Below, piece after piece: positions 22,543 through 31,557 of a stretch of 34,352 bases of DNA. The first letter of the stretch is position 1, and every line of letters starts with the position of its first letter. The notes below the pieces were generated by a model that was not told where the DNA came from, made no database searches, and saw nothing but the letters and a program-made list of their open reading frames with translations. The stretch covers positions 1 to 34,352 of the forward strand of contig SKJG01000141.1 in assembly GCA_007116035.1 (NCBI GenBank). The letters run 5' to 3'. The position numbers and the translations under genes are program-made. The DNA is from Thioalkalivibrio sp. (GTDB taxonomy: Bacteria > Pseudomonadota > Gammaproteobacteria > Ectothiorhodospirales > Ectothiorhodospiraceae).

Positions 22543-23334
22543 ATGCGCAACACCATTCGTACGCTCGAGAAACATAAGCAGGAGGGGCGGCCGATCACCT
22601 GCCTGACCGCCTATGACGCGAGTTTCGCCCGGCTTCTGGACGCCTCGGACATCGACGTGATCCTGGTCGGCGACTCACTCGGCATGGTGGTGCAGGGTCA
22701 TGAAACCACGCTGCCGGTGACCATCGAGCACATGGTCTATCACCTTGAGGCCGTGTTCCGCGGCACGCAGCGCGTGATGCTGATGGCAGACCTGCCCTTT
22801 CTCGGTGACCGGGACGTACTCACCGCCCTCGAGCAGGGAGGAGCGCTGATGCGTGCCGGTGCCCAGATGGTGAAGGTCGAATGCAATGGCGGTCACACCG
22901 AGCTGGTCAGGCGTCTCTCCGGTTCCGGCATCCCCGTCTGCGCCCACCTTGGCCTGACACCGCAGGCGGTACACCGCCTGGGTGGTTACCGGGTGCAGGG
23001 CCGCGAGGCACCGGCGGCCGAGCGCATGCAGGCCGAGGCCCGCGCGCTGGAGGCCGCAGGCGCCCAGTGCCTGCTGCTCGAGAGCGTGCCCGAGGTTCTC
23101 GCCACGCGCATCAGCCACACGGCCCGGGTGCCGGTGATCGGCATCGGTGCCAGTCCGGATTGCGATGGCCAGATCCTGGTGTTGCAGGACGTGATCGGTC
23201 TGACGCCCAAACCGCCGCGCTTCGCGCGGGACTTCATGGCTGACGCGGACAGCCTTGCCGGAGCGGTTGCGGCCTTCGCCGAGGCAGTGCGCAGCCGCGC
23301 TTTCCCCGAGTCCGGTGTCCACACCTTTGGTTGA
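22543..23334 (+). CDS. panB: 3-methyl-2-oxobutanoate hydroxymethyltransferase (ketopantoate hydroxymethyltransferase)
   Basis: First committed step of pantothenate synthesis: transfers a one-carbon unit from 5,10-methylene-THF to 2-oxoisovalerate. 263 residues, with ITCLTAYDASFARLLD, VGDSLGMVVQGHETTLPVT (metal-binding Asp in VGDS), KVECNGGHTELVRRLS, CAHLGLTPQ and VIGIGASPDCDGQILVLQDVIG, all PanB hallmarks. A strong TACGGAGG site precedes the ATG. panC follows after 5 bases. The folate product of the folK pathway is its cosubstrate. Confidence 0.97.
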   Translation: MRNTIRTLEKHKQEGRPITCLTAYDASFARLLDASDIDVILVGDSLGMVVQGHETTLPVTIEHMVYHLEAVFRGTQRVMLMADLPFLGDRDVLTALEQGGALMRAGAQMVKVECNGGHTELVRRLSGSGIPVCAHLGLTPQAVHRLGGYRVQGREAPAAERMQAEARALEAAGAQCLLLESVPEVLATRISHTARVPVIGIGASPDCDGQILVLQDVIGLTPKPPRFARDFMADADSLAGAVAAFAEAVRSRAFPESGVHTFG

Positions 23335-23339
23335 AGACG

Positions 23340-24224
23340 ATGCGTATCGTCCGTGACCGCCGGCAGGTGACGGCACTCTGCCGCGAGTGGCGGCGCCGGG
23401 ACTCCCTGAAGCTGGCGTTCGTCCCCACCATGGGCAATCTGCACGATGGGCATCTCGCGCTGGTGCGGCATGCCCGCGAGCGCGGTGACCGCGTGCTGGT
23501 CAGCATCTTCGTCAACCCGCTGCAGTTCGACCGGCCCGATGACCTGGCCCGGTACCCGCGGACCCTGGAGGCCGACACCAAGAAGCTTGCCGAGGCCGGC
23601 GTCGACGCGCTGTTCTGGCCCGAGGTGGGCGAGATGTACCCCGACGGGGGCGCGACGCGGGCGCGGGTCGTGGTTTCGGGCCTGTCCGAGGAGCTCGAAG
23701 GCGGGTCCCGGCCTGGGCACTTCGACGGTGTTGCGACGGTGGTGGCGAAGCTGTTCCACCTGGTGCAGCCCGATGTGGCGATCTTCGGCGAGAAGGATTA
23801 CCAGCAACTGCTGGTGATCCGGGCCATGGTCGATTCGCTGGATTTCCCGGTGCTGGTCGATGCGCTGCCCACCGTGCGCGAGAGTGATGGCCTTGCGCTG
23901 AGTTCGCGTAACGGGCGTCTTTCCGATGCCGCGCGCGCACGGGCCCCGGAGCTCTACCGTTGCCTGTGCGACACGGCAGAGGCCTGCCTGCTGGAGCCGG
24001 ACCAGTGGCCGAAGATCTTTCCGGAACTCGTCGCGAATGCGCAGGAACGTTTGAGCGCGGCGGGCTTTCGTTGCGATTACCTGAGCGTCCGGCGTGCCGA
24101 CGACTTGGGCGAACCTCGGGTCGGAGACCGTGACCTGATCCTGCTCGCCGCCGCCTGGCTGGAGGATGTCCGCTTGATTGATAACCTGCGTCTGCAATAC
24201 GGTAGGTTTGCCGGTGCTCGGTGA
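23340..24224 (+). CDS. panC: Pantothenate synthetase (pantoate-beta-alanine ligase)
   Basis: Joins pantoate and beta-alanine with ATP through a pantoyl-adenylate. 294 residues from ATG 23340. It has the nucleotidyl-transfer motif PTMGNLHDGHLALV (first of the HxGH type), VSIFVNPLQF, EELEGGSRPGHFDGVATVVAKLF, VAIFGEKDYQQL and the KMSKS-like DGLALSSRNGRLS. It ends with LIDNLRL. The length is typical (E. coli 283). Between it and panD are 60 bases with no strong terminator. Confidence 0.97.
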   Translation: MRIVRDRRQVTALCREWRRRDSLKLAFVPTMGNLHDGHLALVRHARERGDRVLVSIFVNPLQFDRPDDLARYPRTLEADTKKLAEAGVDALFWPEVGEMYPDGGATRARVVVSGLSEELEGGSRPGHFDGVATVVAKLFHLVQPDVAIFGEKDYQQLLVIRAMVDSLDFPVLVDALPTVRESDGLALSSRNGRLSDAARARAPELYRCLCDTAEACLLEPDQWPKIFPELVANAQERLSAAGFRCDYLSVRRADDLGEPRVGDRDLILLAAAWLEDVRLIDNLRLQYGRFAGAR

Positions 24225-24284
24225 TTCCTTCATAATGCACCGCACAATAACCGTTGGTTGCCAGCGTCACCGGGGATACTGCCG

Positions 24285-24665
24285 ATGATGATCACATTAC
24301 TGAAGGGCAAGCTGCACAAGGCCCAGGTCACGCACTGCGAGCTTGAGTACGAGGGCTCCTGCGCGATCGATACCCGCTTGCTCGATGCCGCGGGCATCCT
24401 GCCGTTCGAGCAGATCCAGATCTACAACGTGGACAATGGCGAGCGCTTCACCACCTACGCCATCGAGGCGGAAGCCGGATCGGGCGTGATCTCCGTGAAT
24501 GGCGCGGCCGCGCACAAGGCGGCGGTGGGGCACCGAGTGATCATCTGCGCCTACGGCCAGCTCGATGCCGCCGAGGCCCGCGAGTTCACCCCCAACCTGG
24601 TCTATCTGGGATCGGGCAATCGGATCACGCACACGGGTCACCAGATCCCCGTCCAGGCTGCCTGA
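24285..24665 (+). CDS. panD: Aspartate 1-decarboxylase (pyruvoyl enzyme)
   Basis: Makes beta-alanine for PanC. 126 residues. The start at 24285 puts the self-cleavage site at Gly24-Ser25 in YEGSCAID, exactly as in E. coli; ATG 24288 is a second possibility. Conserved parts are [48 protein letters not shown] and the C-terminal IPVQAA. It ends the pan group; a pair of palindromic repeats follows before the convergent ppc. Confidence 0.97.
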   Translation: MMITLLKGKLHKAQVTHCELEYEGSCAIDTRLLDAAGILPFEQIQIYNVDNGERFTTYAIEAEAGSGVISVNGAAAHKAAVGHRVIICAYGQLDAAEAREFTPNLVYLGSGNRITHTGHQIPVQAA

Positions 24666-24686
24666 CGGCGCGCTCCGTGGCAGGGC

Positions 24687-24792
24687 TGTCGGGTTACGCG
24701 CTTCGGGCTAACCCGACCTACGCTGCTACGCAGTGGGACCATCGCCGTCGCGCCACAATCCCTTAGGTCGGGTTAGCGTGGCGTAACCCGAC
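24687..24792. repeat. Inverted pair of TCGGGTTA palindromes between panD and ppc
   Basis: Unit 1 (24688-24717) is GTCGGGTTA-N12-TAACCCGAC and is flanked on the right by CTACG. Unit 2 (24764-24792) is TAGGTCGGGTTA-GCGTGGCG-TAACCCGAC. They belong to the same family as 15555-15590 and point in opposite directions. They lie between convergent genes and may act as transcription barriers for both. No T-runs accompany them. Confidence 0.8.
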
Positions 24793-24816
24793 GTTCGCGC
24801 AGCCCGACACCCCGAC

Positions 24817-27657
24817 TCACCCCGTATTGCGCATGCCAGCGGCGATCGCATTGATCGAACGCAGCAGCGGTGAAATCCACGGATTCTCCTCTGTTTCATC
24901 CCGTTGCCTCGCCTGCAGCGCGCGCGATTCGCGCAGCAGGTGGATCTGGATGCTGTTGAGCGGATCCAGGTAGGGGTCGCGGCGCTGCAGCGACAGCGCC
25001 AGCAGCGGGGTTTCGTCCATCAGGGCGTCGAGCCGCGCAATCAGCAGGACTTCCCGCACCGTGCGGGCGTATTCCTCTGCTACCCGGGAATAGACCATGT
25101 CCGCCAGTGTCCGGTCGCTGCACAATTGCGCGTATTCCGCGGCGGTGCGCATATTGGCCTTGGTCAGGGCCATCTGGCTGTTGGACAGCAGGGAGCGGAA
25201 GAACGGCCACTCGTGGTACATGTCCTGCAACAGCGCCAGCCGGTTCGGGTCATCCCCGCGCCAGGTCTCCAGCGCACTGCCGATGCCATACCAGGCGGGT
25301 AGGGTGTGGCGGGACTGCCCCCAGCCGAAGACCCAGGGTATCGCGCGGATCGAGGTCTTGGATCGGTCGCTCCGGCGCCGGTGCGAGGGTCGTGAACCGA
25401 TGTTCAGGAAGCCGATCTCCTGCACCGGGGTGCTTTCGTAGAAATAGTCGAGCACTCCCGGCGTGCGGTCGACCAGGTCGCGGTAGCTGTCCTCGCCGAG
25501 CGCCGCGAGTTCGTTCATGGTGGTCCGGTATTCGTCGCGGTCGCTGGTCGGTTTGCGGATCAGGCTGCGGCTGGCCAGGATCAGCCCGGTGGCACCCATT
25601 CCCAGTTCGTACACGGCCGTTTCGACGTTGCTGTACTTGTACGACAGCACCTCGCCCTGTTCGGTGAACTTGATCCGGCCCTGCACGGTCGCCGGTGGCT
25701 GGGCAAGGATGGACTCGTGGGTGGGGCCGCCGCCCCGGCCCACCGTTCCGCCGCGCCCGTGAAACAGCTGGCAGCGCACCCCGAACCGGTCGGTGATCGC
25801 GACGATCTTCTTCTGCGCCTCGTACAGGTTCCAGCTCGAGGCCAGGATGCCGCCGTCCTTGCAGGAATCCGAGTAGCCGAGCATGACCTCCTGGATGTTG
25901 CCGCTCGCGGCCAGCATGCGGGCATAGCTGGCGTGGCCGAGCAGCCCGTTGAGAACCTCTTCCACGTGCAGGAGGTCCTCGATCGTCTCGAACAGCGGCG
26001 CGATGCGCAGCTGACAGAACGGCCCTCCGTCGGCTTCGCCGGCGAGACCGGCCCAGCGGCCCAGCAGCAGGACCTCGAGCACGTGGGAGGCCGCGTGGGT
26101 CATCGATATCACGTAGGTGCCGATCCCCTGCGGCCCCACCTCGCTGCGCATCTCCCGGATCACGTCGAAGACCTGCATGGTTTCCCGGGCGGACTCCTCC
26201 AGTGCCTCGTAGTCGATCGCGGGCAGTTCCGCACGGCCAATCAGGTCGCCCAGCAGCTTCAGCCGCGCGGCCTCTTCCAGCGCCTCATAATCCGTCGCCA
26301 GCCCTGTTTGTGTCAGGATCGAGGCAATCGTTGCGCCATGTACCGTCGACTCCTGGCGAACGTCCAGGTGGTGCAGGTGAAAGCCGCAGGTCTCGACCAG
26401 CCGGATGAAATCGGTGAGTTCCCCACCTGCGACGTTGCGTTCGCCGTGGCTGATCAGCGAGTCGCGAATCACCCGCAGATCGGCGAGCAGGGCATCGGCG
26501 CCGCTGTAGGCGGAGCTGACCGGGAGGACCGCGGCCTCGCCGGCAAGGCGCCGGTCCACGGTCGCGAGGGTCTCCCTCAGGCGGTAGATCATGATCTGGA
26601 TCTTGCGCCGGTAGGGCTCGGTTTCGTAGCGGTCCCTGGAACCCTGGAACACCGCGGGCGAAATGCTGGTGTCCGCCTCCAGGCTCGCGAGGAAGGCCTC
26701 CGAGGGCTGGCACATCAGAGCGGAGTGGGTCAGCACGTTGCGCAGGTGGGAAACCCGCTTCAGGTACTCGCGCAGGACCTGCTGCATGGCCAGCCGGCAG
26801 GCCACAGCGGTGACCGCGGGGGTCACGTTCGGGTTGCCGTCCCGGTCTCCGCCGATCCAGGACCCGAAACGCAGGAAAGCCGGAATGTGGATCGGCAGGG
26901 CGCCGTCCGGTTTCATCCCGTAGGTGCGCCGAACCGCCTTTTCCAGGAACCGGTAGGCGAGGGGGATCGCTTCGAACAGGCTTTCCTCGAAGTAGAACAA
27001 TCCGTACTTGATCTCGTCGCGCACCTGCGGCTGCTTGACCCGGACCTCGTTGGTGCGCCAGAGAATCTGGATCTGAGTTTCGAGTTCCTCGATCAGCAGT
27101 TTACGCTCCGCGGCGCCGATGCGCGGGTTGTTGAGCCGATCGGCGGTCTGGAAGACGCGCCGCTGGTTCTGCATGGTGGTGCGCCGCCGTGCCTCCGTGG
27201 GGTGAGCGGTGAAGACGGGGGTGTAGCTCAGCTCCGACAGGAGCTTCTCCAGTTCCGCGGCGGTGACGCCTTCCGCGCGCAGCTCGCGCAGCGTGCGGTC
27301 GAAGGAGCCGACCCATAGCGGATCTCCGCTGCTGACCTCGGCGCGGCGCCAGCGGTAGAAGAGGTCTTCCTCGGCGATGTTGACGAGGCTGAAGTAGATG
27401 CTGAAGGCGCGGATGATGCGTTCGGTCGTCTCAGGATCCTGGTGGACGATGCAGCGCATCATGCGCTGGCGCAGACGCGGATCCTCGCGCTTGCGCAGGC
27501 TCACGAAGCCCTTGCGCAGGGTTTCCACCGCGTGGAAGACCTCGTCCCCCTCCAGCCTCCGGATCACCCGACCCAACAGCTCGCCGAATAGCCGGACGCG
27601 GGCGCGCAACTCCTTGTCCTTGGGAAGAAAGCGTTCGCTGTTTCCGGTCAGGGTCAT
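24817..27657 (-). CDS. ppc: Phosphoenolpyruvate carboxylase
   Basis: Fixes bicarbonate onto PEP to give oxaloacetate, filling the TCA pool. 946 residues, somewhat longer than E. coli (883). Catalytic His152 lies in VFTAHPTEARRRT. FGSWIGGDRDGNPNVTP, GYSDSCKDGGILAS (commonly GYSDSAKDAG), FHGRGGTVGRGGGPTH with its catalytic Arg, VFGWGQSRHTLPAWYG and the allosteric-site SNSQMALTKAN are all present. The C-terminus is AAGMRNTG, the family's terminal Gly. AAGGGA lies before the ATG. It is downstream of glgA on the same strand with an 88-base gap that holds a hairpin. Confidence 0.97.
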   Translation of the reverse strand: MTLTGNSERFLPKDKELRARVRLFGELLGRVIRRLEGDEVFHAVETLRKGFVSLRKREDPRLRQRMMRCIVHQDPETTERIIRAFSIYFSLVNIAEEDLFYRWRRAEVSSGDPLWVGSFDRTLRELRAEGVTAAELEKLLSELSYTPVFTAHPTEARRRTTMQNQRRVFQTADRLNNPRIGAAERKLLIEELETQIQILWRTNEVRVKQPQVRDEIKYGLFYFEESLFEAIPLAYRFLEKAVRRTYGMKPDGALPIHIPAFLRFGSWIGGDRDGNPNVTPAVTAVACRLAMQQVLREYLKRVSHLRNVLTHSALMCQPSEAFLASLEADTSISPAVFQGSRDRYETEPYRRKIQIMIYRLRETLATVDRRLAGEAAVLPVSSAYSGADALLADLRVIRDSLISHGERNVAGGELTDFIRLVETCGFHLHHLDVRQESTVHGATIASILTQTGLATDYEALEEAARLKLLGDLIGRAELPAIDYEALEESARETMQVFDVIREMRSEVGPQGIGTYVISMTHAASHVLEVLLLGRWAGLAGEADGGPFCQLRIAPLFETIEDLLHVEEVLNGLLGHASYARMLAASGNIQEVMLGYSDSCKDGGILASSWNLYEAQKKIVAITDRFGVRCQLFHGRGGTVGRGGGPTHESILAQPPATVQGRIKFTEQGEVLSYKYSNVETAVYELGMGATGLILASRSLIRKPTSDRDEYRTTMNELAALGEDSYRDLVDRTPGVLDYFYESTPVQEIGFLNIGSRPSHRRRSDRSKTSIRAIPWVFGWGQSRHTLPAWYGIGSALETWRGDDPNRLALLQDMYHEWPFFRSLLSNSQMALTKANMRTAAEYAQLCSDRTLADMVYSRVAEEYARTVREVLLIARLDALMDETPLLALSLQRRDPYLDPLNSIQIHLLRESRALQARQRDETEENPWISPLLRSINAIAAGMRNTG

Positions 27658-27686
27658 GGGTCCCTTGGCTCTGGATCTGCACGAGC

Positions 27687-27710
27687 GGGGCCGGCATCAA
27701 GGCCGGCCCC
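27687..27710 (-). terminator. Hairpin between glgA and ppc
   Basis: GGGGCCGGC-ATCAAG-GCCGGCCCC is a perfect 9-base GC stem. It lies 35 bases after the glgA stop in the minus direction and 30 bases before the ppc ATG. No T-run follows, so it may act as a weak terminator or as a 5' hairpin on the ppc message. Confidence 0.45.
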
Positions 27711-27745
27711 GGTATTCGTTACGATTGGCGGGCTGGCAGTATACC

Positions 27746-29200
27746 CTAGCGCCGGACTGAACCCCTCAGGCTGCGGTAGAGGTCGAGATAGGCCGCGGAA
27801 CTCGTGTTCCAGCCGAAATCCCGACCCATGCCATTGCGCATCATTGACCGCCAGCGTTCCTGTCCAGGTTCACCGAACAGCGCCAGGGCGCGTTCGATCG
27901 CGCCGGCCAGGGCGGCGGTGTCGGCGGGCAGGAAGCAGAAGCCCGTGGCCGTGCCATCGCCCAGGGTCACGGGGTTGGCGTCGATGACCGTATCCGCGAG
28001 CCCGCCGGTCGCGTGCACGATCGGGGGCGTTCCGTAGCGCAGGCTGTATAGCTGATTCATTCCGCAGGGCTCGAAGCGCGACGGCATCAGAAAGGCATCG
28101 GCGCCGGCCTCTACACGATGGGCGAGGCCCTCGTTGTAGGCGATGACCGTGCTGCAGGATTCGGGATGGGCGTATGCGAGGCTGCGGGCCCACTCCTCGA
28201 ACCTCCGGTCACCGTTGCCGACCAACACCAGCTGTATGCGCCCGGCCGCGAGCAGCGGTGCGCAGGCCTCCAGCAGCAGGTCGATGCCCTTTTGCGAGAC
28301 CATGCGCCCCACGTGGCCGAGCAGCATGACGTCGTCGCGCTCGGGCAACCGCAGTTCCCGCTGCAGCGAAGCCTTGTTGTGCGCCTTTCCTGAAAGATCG
28401 TCAGTGCTGTAGTGCGTATCCAGATAGCCATCCTTTTCCGGATTCCATTCGCGGTAGTCGACCCCGTTCAGGATGCCATGCAGGCTGGAGGCGCGGGCCC
28501 GCAGTACCCCGTCGAGCCCCATGCCCAGCTCCGGGGTCTGGATCTCGCGGGCATAGGTGGGCGAGACGGTGGTGATCAGGTCCGAGAAGACCAGGCCGCC
28601 CTTCATGAAGGACAGCTGGTTGTGAAATTCAAGGGCCTCCATGTGCCAGAGGTCCTCGGGCAGGTCCAGGGCATGCCGGGTCTCAGCGGGGAAGAGGCCC
28701 TGGTAGGCGAGGTTGTGGATCGTGAACACGATCGGCGGCCGGCGCGGATGATCCCGCAGGAACACGGGAACCAGGCCGGTCTGCCAATCGTTCAGATGCA
28801 GGATCTCCGGCATCCAGTCGAGCTGCGCATCGTCGACGCCCATCGAGGCCACCGCGCTGGCGAAGGCGGCGAAGCGTTGTGGGTTGTCGGGCCAGTCGCT
28901 GCCGTCGGTCGCGCGGTAGGGATCTCCGTCCCGCTCGAAGTACTTGGGCCAGTCGACCAGGTAGACCATGACCGAAGTGCCGGGCAGGTAACCCTGGATC
29001 AGGCTCCAAGGTGCTTCCGCCGGTCCCGGCAGGCGTGTCGGATCGGCCAGCCGACTGGCCGCACGCGGGTAGGCCGGAAGCACCAGACGCACATCCTGGC
29101 GGCGTCGCTTCAGTGCAGCGGGTAGACTGGAACTCACGTCGCCCAGGCCGCCGGTCTTCACCAGCGGGAAGGCTTCGCTGCTCGCGAACAGGATGCGCAT
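27746..29200 (-). CDS. glgA: Glycogen synthase (ADP-glucose, GT5)
   Basis: Extends alpha-1,4-glucan from ADP-glucose. 484 residues from ATG 29200 (MRILFASSEAFPLVKTGGLGDV, with the ADP-glucose-binding KTGGL); the frame is open upstream to 29239 but this start fits the family and has GGAG. Further family pieces are HLNDWQTGLVPVFLRD, TIHNLAYQG, GILNGVDYREWNPEKDGYL, GHVGRMVSQKGIDLLLEA and the catalytic EPCGMNQLYSLRYGTPP. It is divergent from pgi (89 bases). No glgB or glgC is in view. Confidence 0.96.
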   Translation of the reverse strand: MRILFASSEAFPLVKTGGLGDVSSSLPAALKRRRQDVRLVLPAYPRAASRLADPTRLPGPAEAPWSLIQGYLPGTSVMVYLVDWPKYFERDGDPYRATDGSDWPDNPQRFAAFASAVASMGVDDAQLDWMPEILHLNDWQTGLVPVFLRDHPRRPPIVFTIHNLAYQGLFPAETRHALDLPEDLWHMEALEFHNQLSFMKGGLVFSDLITTVSPTYAREIQTPELGMGLDGVLRARASSLHGILNGVDYREWNPEKDGYLDTHYSTDDLSGKAHNKASLQRELRLPERDDVMLLGHVGRMVSQKGIDLLLEACAPLLAAGRIQLVLVGNGDRRFEEWARSLAYAHPESCSTVIAYNEGLAHRVEAGADAFLMPSRFEPCGMNQLYSLRYGTPPIVHATGGLADTVIDANPVTLGDGTATGFCFLPADTAALAGAIERALALFGEPGQERWRSMMRNGMGRDFGWNTSSAAYLDLYRSLRGSVRR

Positions 29201-29289
29201 GAGGACTCCGGTGACGCGTTGTATGGCCGAGCGTGCCATTGTAGTTTAGGGCGTACCCACTTTTCCTGCCCAGCCACCGAGGTGTCGCC

Positions 29290-30957
29290 GTGCCGCAGAC
29301 CGAATCCCTTCCCCTTCCCTGGTCGCTGCTGACAAAGGCCCGGGACCGCCTGCGGACGGTCACCCTGCGCGAGTTGCTCGCCGAAGATGCGGGGCGCGTC
29401 GAGCGCGACGTTTTGCACGCAGCCGGCCTGCGGCTGGACTGGACCCGCCAGCGCCTGGACGCTGCGGCATGGGGCGACCTGTACGCGCTGGCCGGAGCCG
29501 CTGACGTGACGGGCGCGCTACGGCGCCAGCACGAAGGCGCCCACGTCAACAGCACCGAGGATCGGGCAGCGCTGCATACGGCGCTGCGGCTGCCGCGCGA
29601 TGCCAGCTGCGTGGTCGACGGCCGGGACGTGGTCGGCGACGTGCACGAAGTGCTCGATTCCATCGGGGCCCTGGTGCGCAGGGTGCAGGATGGCAGCCAC
29701 GTCGGTTACTCCGGACGGCCGATGCGCAGTGTGGTGAACGTTGGCATCGGCGGTTCCGATCTCGGTCCGCGCATGGTTTGCCGGGCCCTGGCCCCGTTCG
29801 CGGCGGATACGGCCGAGGGGCGACCTCTGCGGATGCATTTCGTCTCCAACATCGACGGAGCGGCGCTGGACGCGGTGCTGCGCGAGACGGATCCCGAGAC
29901 GACGCTGTTCATCATCGCGTCCAAGACTTTCGGAACCCAGGAGACCCTGGTCAACGCCCGCTCGGCGCGCTCCTGGCTCCTCCGGCACACGGATCACCCG
30001 GAGGCCGTGGCACGCCACTTCGTCGCAGTCTCGACCCACGCGGGCCGGGTGGAGGAATTCGGCATCGACACCCGAAACATGTTCGGATTCTGGGACTGGG
30101 TGGGCGGGCGCTACTCGGTGTGGTCGGCGATCGGTCTGCCCATCGCGCTCTACCTCGGCATGGACGGCTTCCGGGCGTTCCTCGCCGGTGCTCACGAGAT
30201 GGACCGTCACGTAATGGATGCCCCGGTGGCGGATAATGCGGCGCTGCGCATGGCGCTCGTCGATATCTGGAATCACAACCTTCTCGGTGCCTGCGCCAGG
30301 GTCGTGCTGCCCTATGACGAGCGCCTGAAGCTGCTCCCCTCCTACCTGCAGCAGGCGGAGATGGAGAGCCTCGGCAAGGGGGTCCGCCATGACGGTACGC
30401 CGGCGGAGCATGAAACCGGGGCGCTGGTCTGGGGCGCGGTGGGTACCGATGGACAGCACGCCTTCTACCAGCTCCTGCACCAGGGTACACGCTGGGCGCC
30501 CACGGAATTCATCGGGGTCGCGCGCCCCGAGCACGGCCTGCCCGAGCATCACCCGATCCTGCTGGCCAACCTGGTCGCGCAGGCCGAGGCATTGGCCCTG
30601 GGCAAGACGCAGGCCGAGGCCGCGTCGGAGATGCTCGCCGGCGGTGTTTCCGAGGATGAGGTCGCGCGACTTGCCTCGCATCGCAGTTTTCCCGGCAACC
30701 GGCCGAGCACCCTGATCCTGCTGGAGCGCCTTGATCCGCGCACCCTTGGGGCGCTGATCGCGTTGTACGAGCACAAGATCTACCTGCTGGCGACGATCTG
30801 GGGCATCAACGCCTTCGACCAGTGGGGGGTCGAGCTGGGCAAGCAGTTGGCGGGGCAGGTGCAGGAGGACTTCATGGCGGCAGCGCAGGGACATCCGCAC
30901 GATCCCGCGACTTCCGCGACGATCGACTGGCTGCGCGCGCGGCTGCCCGGGAGCTGA
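29290..30957 (+). CDS. pgi: Glucose-6-phosphate isomerase
   Basis: Interconverts glucose-6-phosphate and fructose-6-phosphate. 555 residues from GTG 29290 with GAGGTG five bases upstream. It shows VVNVGIGGSDLGPRMVCRAL, IIASKTFGTQETLVNA, the PGI signature around FGFWDWVGGRYSVWSAIGLP, the catalytic Glu in QAEMESLGKGV (about 359), His390 in DGQHAFYQLLHQGT, and the second signature GVELGKQLA with its Lys. Divergent from glgA, so sugar-phosphate supply and glycogen synthesis share a control region. The methyltransferase gene follows after three bases. Confidence 0.97.
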   Translation: MPQTESLPLPWSLLTKARDRLRTVTLRELLAEDAGRVERDVLHAAGLRLDWTRQRLDAAAWGDLYALAGAADVTGALRRQHEGAHVNSTEDRAALHTALRLPRDASCVVDGRDVVGDVHEVLDSIGALVRRVQDGSHVGYSGRPMRSVVNVGIGGSDLGPRMVCRALAPFAADTAEGRPLRMHFVSNIDGAALDAVLRETDPETTLFIIASKTFGTQETLVNARSARSWLLRHTDHPEAVARHFVAVSTHAGRVEEFGIDTRNMFGFWDWVGGRYSVWSAIGLPIALYLGMDGFRAFLAGAHEMDRHVMDAPVADNAALRMALVDIWNHNLLGACARVVLPYDERLKLLPSYLQQAEMESLGKGVRHDGTPAEHETGALVWGAVGTDGQHAFYQLLHQGTRWAPTEFIGVARPEHGLPEHHPILLANLVAQAEALALGKTQAEAASEMLAGGVSEDEVARLASHRSFPGNRPSTLILLERLDPRTLGALIALYEHKIYLLATIWGINAFDQWGVELGKQLAGQVQEDFMAAAQGHPHDPATSATIDWLRARLPGS

Positions 30958-30960
30958 GGC

Positions 30961-31551
30961 GTGCAGAAACCGTTTGCAACGTCGGCGGAACAGAACAAGG
31001 ACCCGATCCTGCGGGTGCTGCTGCAATGGTTCGACCGCCCCGGCACTGTGCTGGAGGTGGGCAGCGGCACGGGTCAGCATGTCGTGCATTTCTCGCGCAA
31101 CCTGCCTCACCTGACCTGGCAGCCCAGCGACGTTCAGGCCCATGTCGACGGGATCGAGGCTTGGCGCGTGGAGGCCGGGCTGGACAACATCCGGCCGACC
31201 CGCGTCCTGGATGCCTTGGGCCTGTGGCCCGAGGAGGTCTTCGATTACGTCTTCACCGCCAATACCGCGCATATCATGCACTGGCCGGGGGTCCTGGCGA
31301 TGCTGGGCGGGGTGGGCCGCGTTCTGCGCGCCGACGGCGTTTTCGCCATGTACGGCCCTTTCGCGTGCGGCGGGCGGCACACCGCAGCGTCCAACGCCGA
31401 GTTCGACCGGGCCCTGCGTCGTTCGGACCCCGGCATGGGCGTGCGCGACATGGATGACCTGAGCCGCGAGGGCATGAAGCAAGGCCTGCAGATCGAGGAC
31501 GTCATCCCGATGCCGGCGGACAATTTCACGCTGATCTGGCGCCGGGCCTGA
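30961..31551 (+). CDS. DUF938 SAM-dependent methyltransferase-like protein
   Basis: 196 residues from GTG 30961, three bases after pgi. It begins QKPFATSAEQNKDPILRVL and has the SAM-binding LEVGSGTGQHVVHFSRNLP (motif I), WQPSDVQ (acidic motif II) and VFTANTAHIMHWPGVLAML, the distinctive DUF938 stretch. It ends with PADNFTLIWRR. The substrate is unknown. Cotranscription with pgi is likely. Confidence 0.92.
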   Translation: MQKPFATSAEQNKDPILRVLLQWFDRPGTVLEVGSGTGQHVVHFSRNLPHLTWQPSDVQAHVDGIEAWRVEAGLDNIRPTRVLDALGLWPEEVFDYVFTANTAHIMHWPGVLAMLGGVGRVLRADGVFAMYGPFACGGRHTAASNAEFDRALRRSDPGMGVRDMDDLSREGMKQGLQIEDVIPMPADNFTLIWRRA

Positions 31552-31557
31552 GACCCG

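Noticed and set aside
25717-27318. A 533-codon open frame antisense to ppc
   Set aside because: It mirrors the strong codon bias of ppc in a GC-rich genome and its product has no fold-like pattern; ppc is certain on the other strand.
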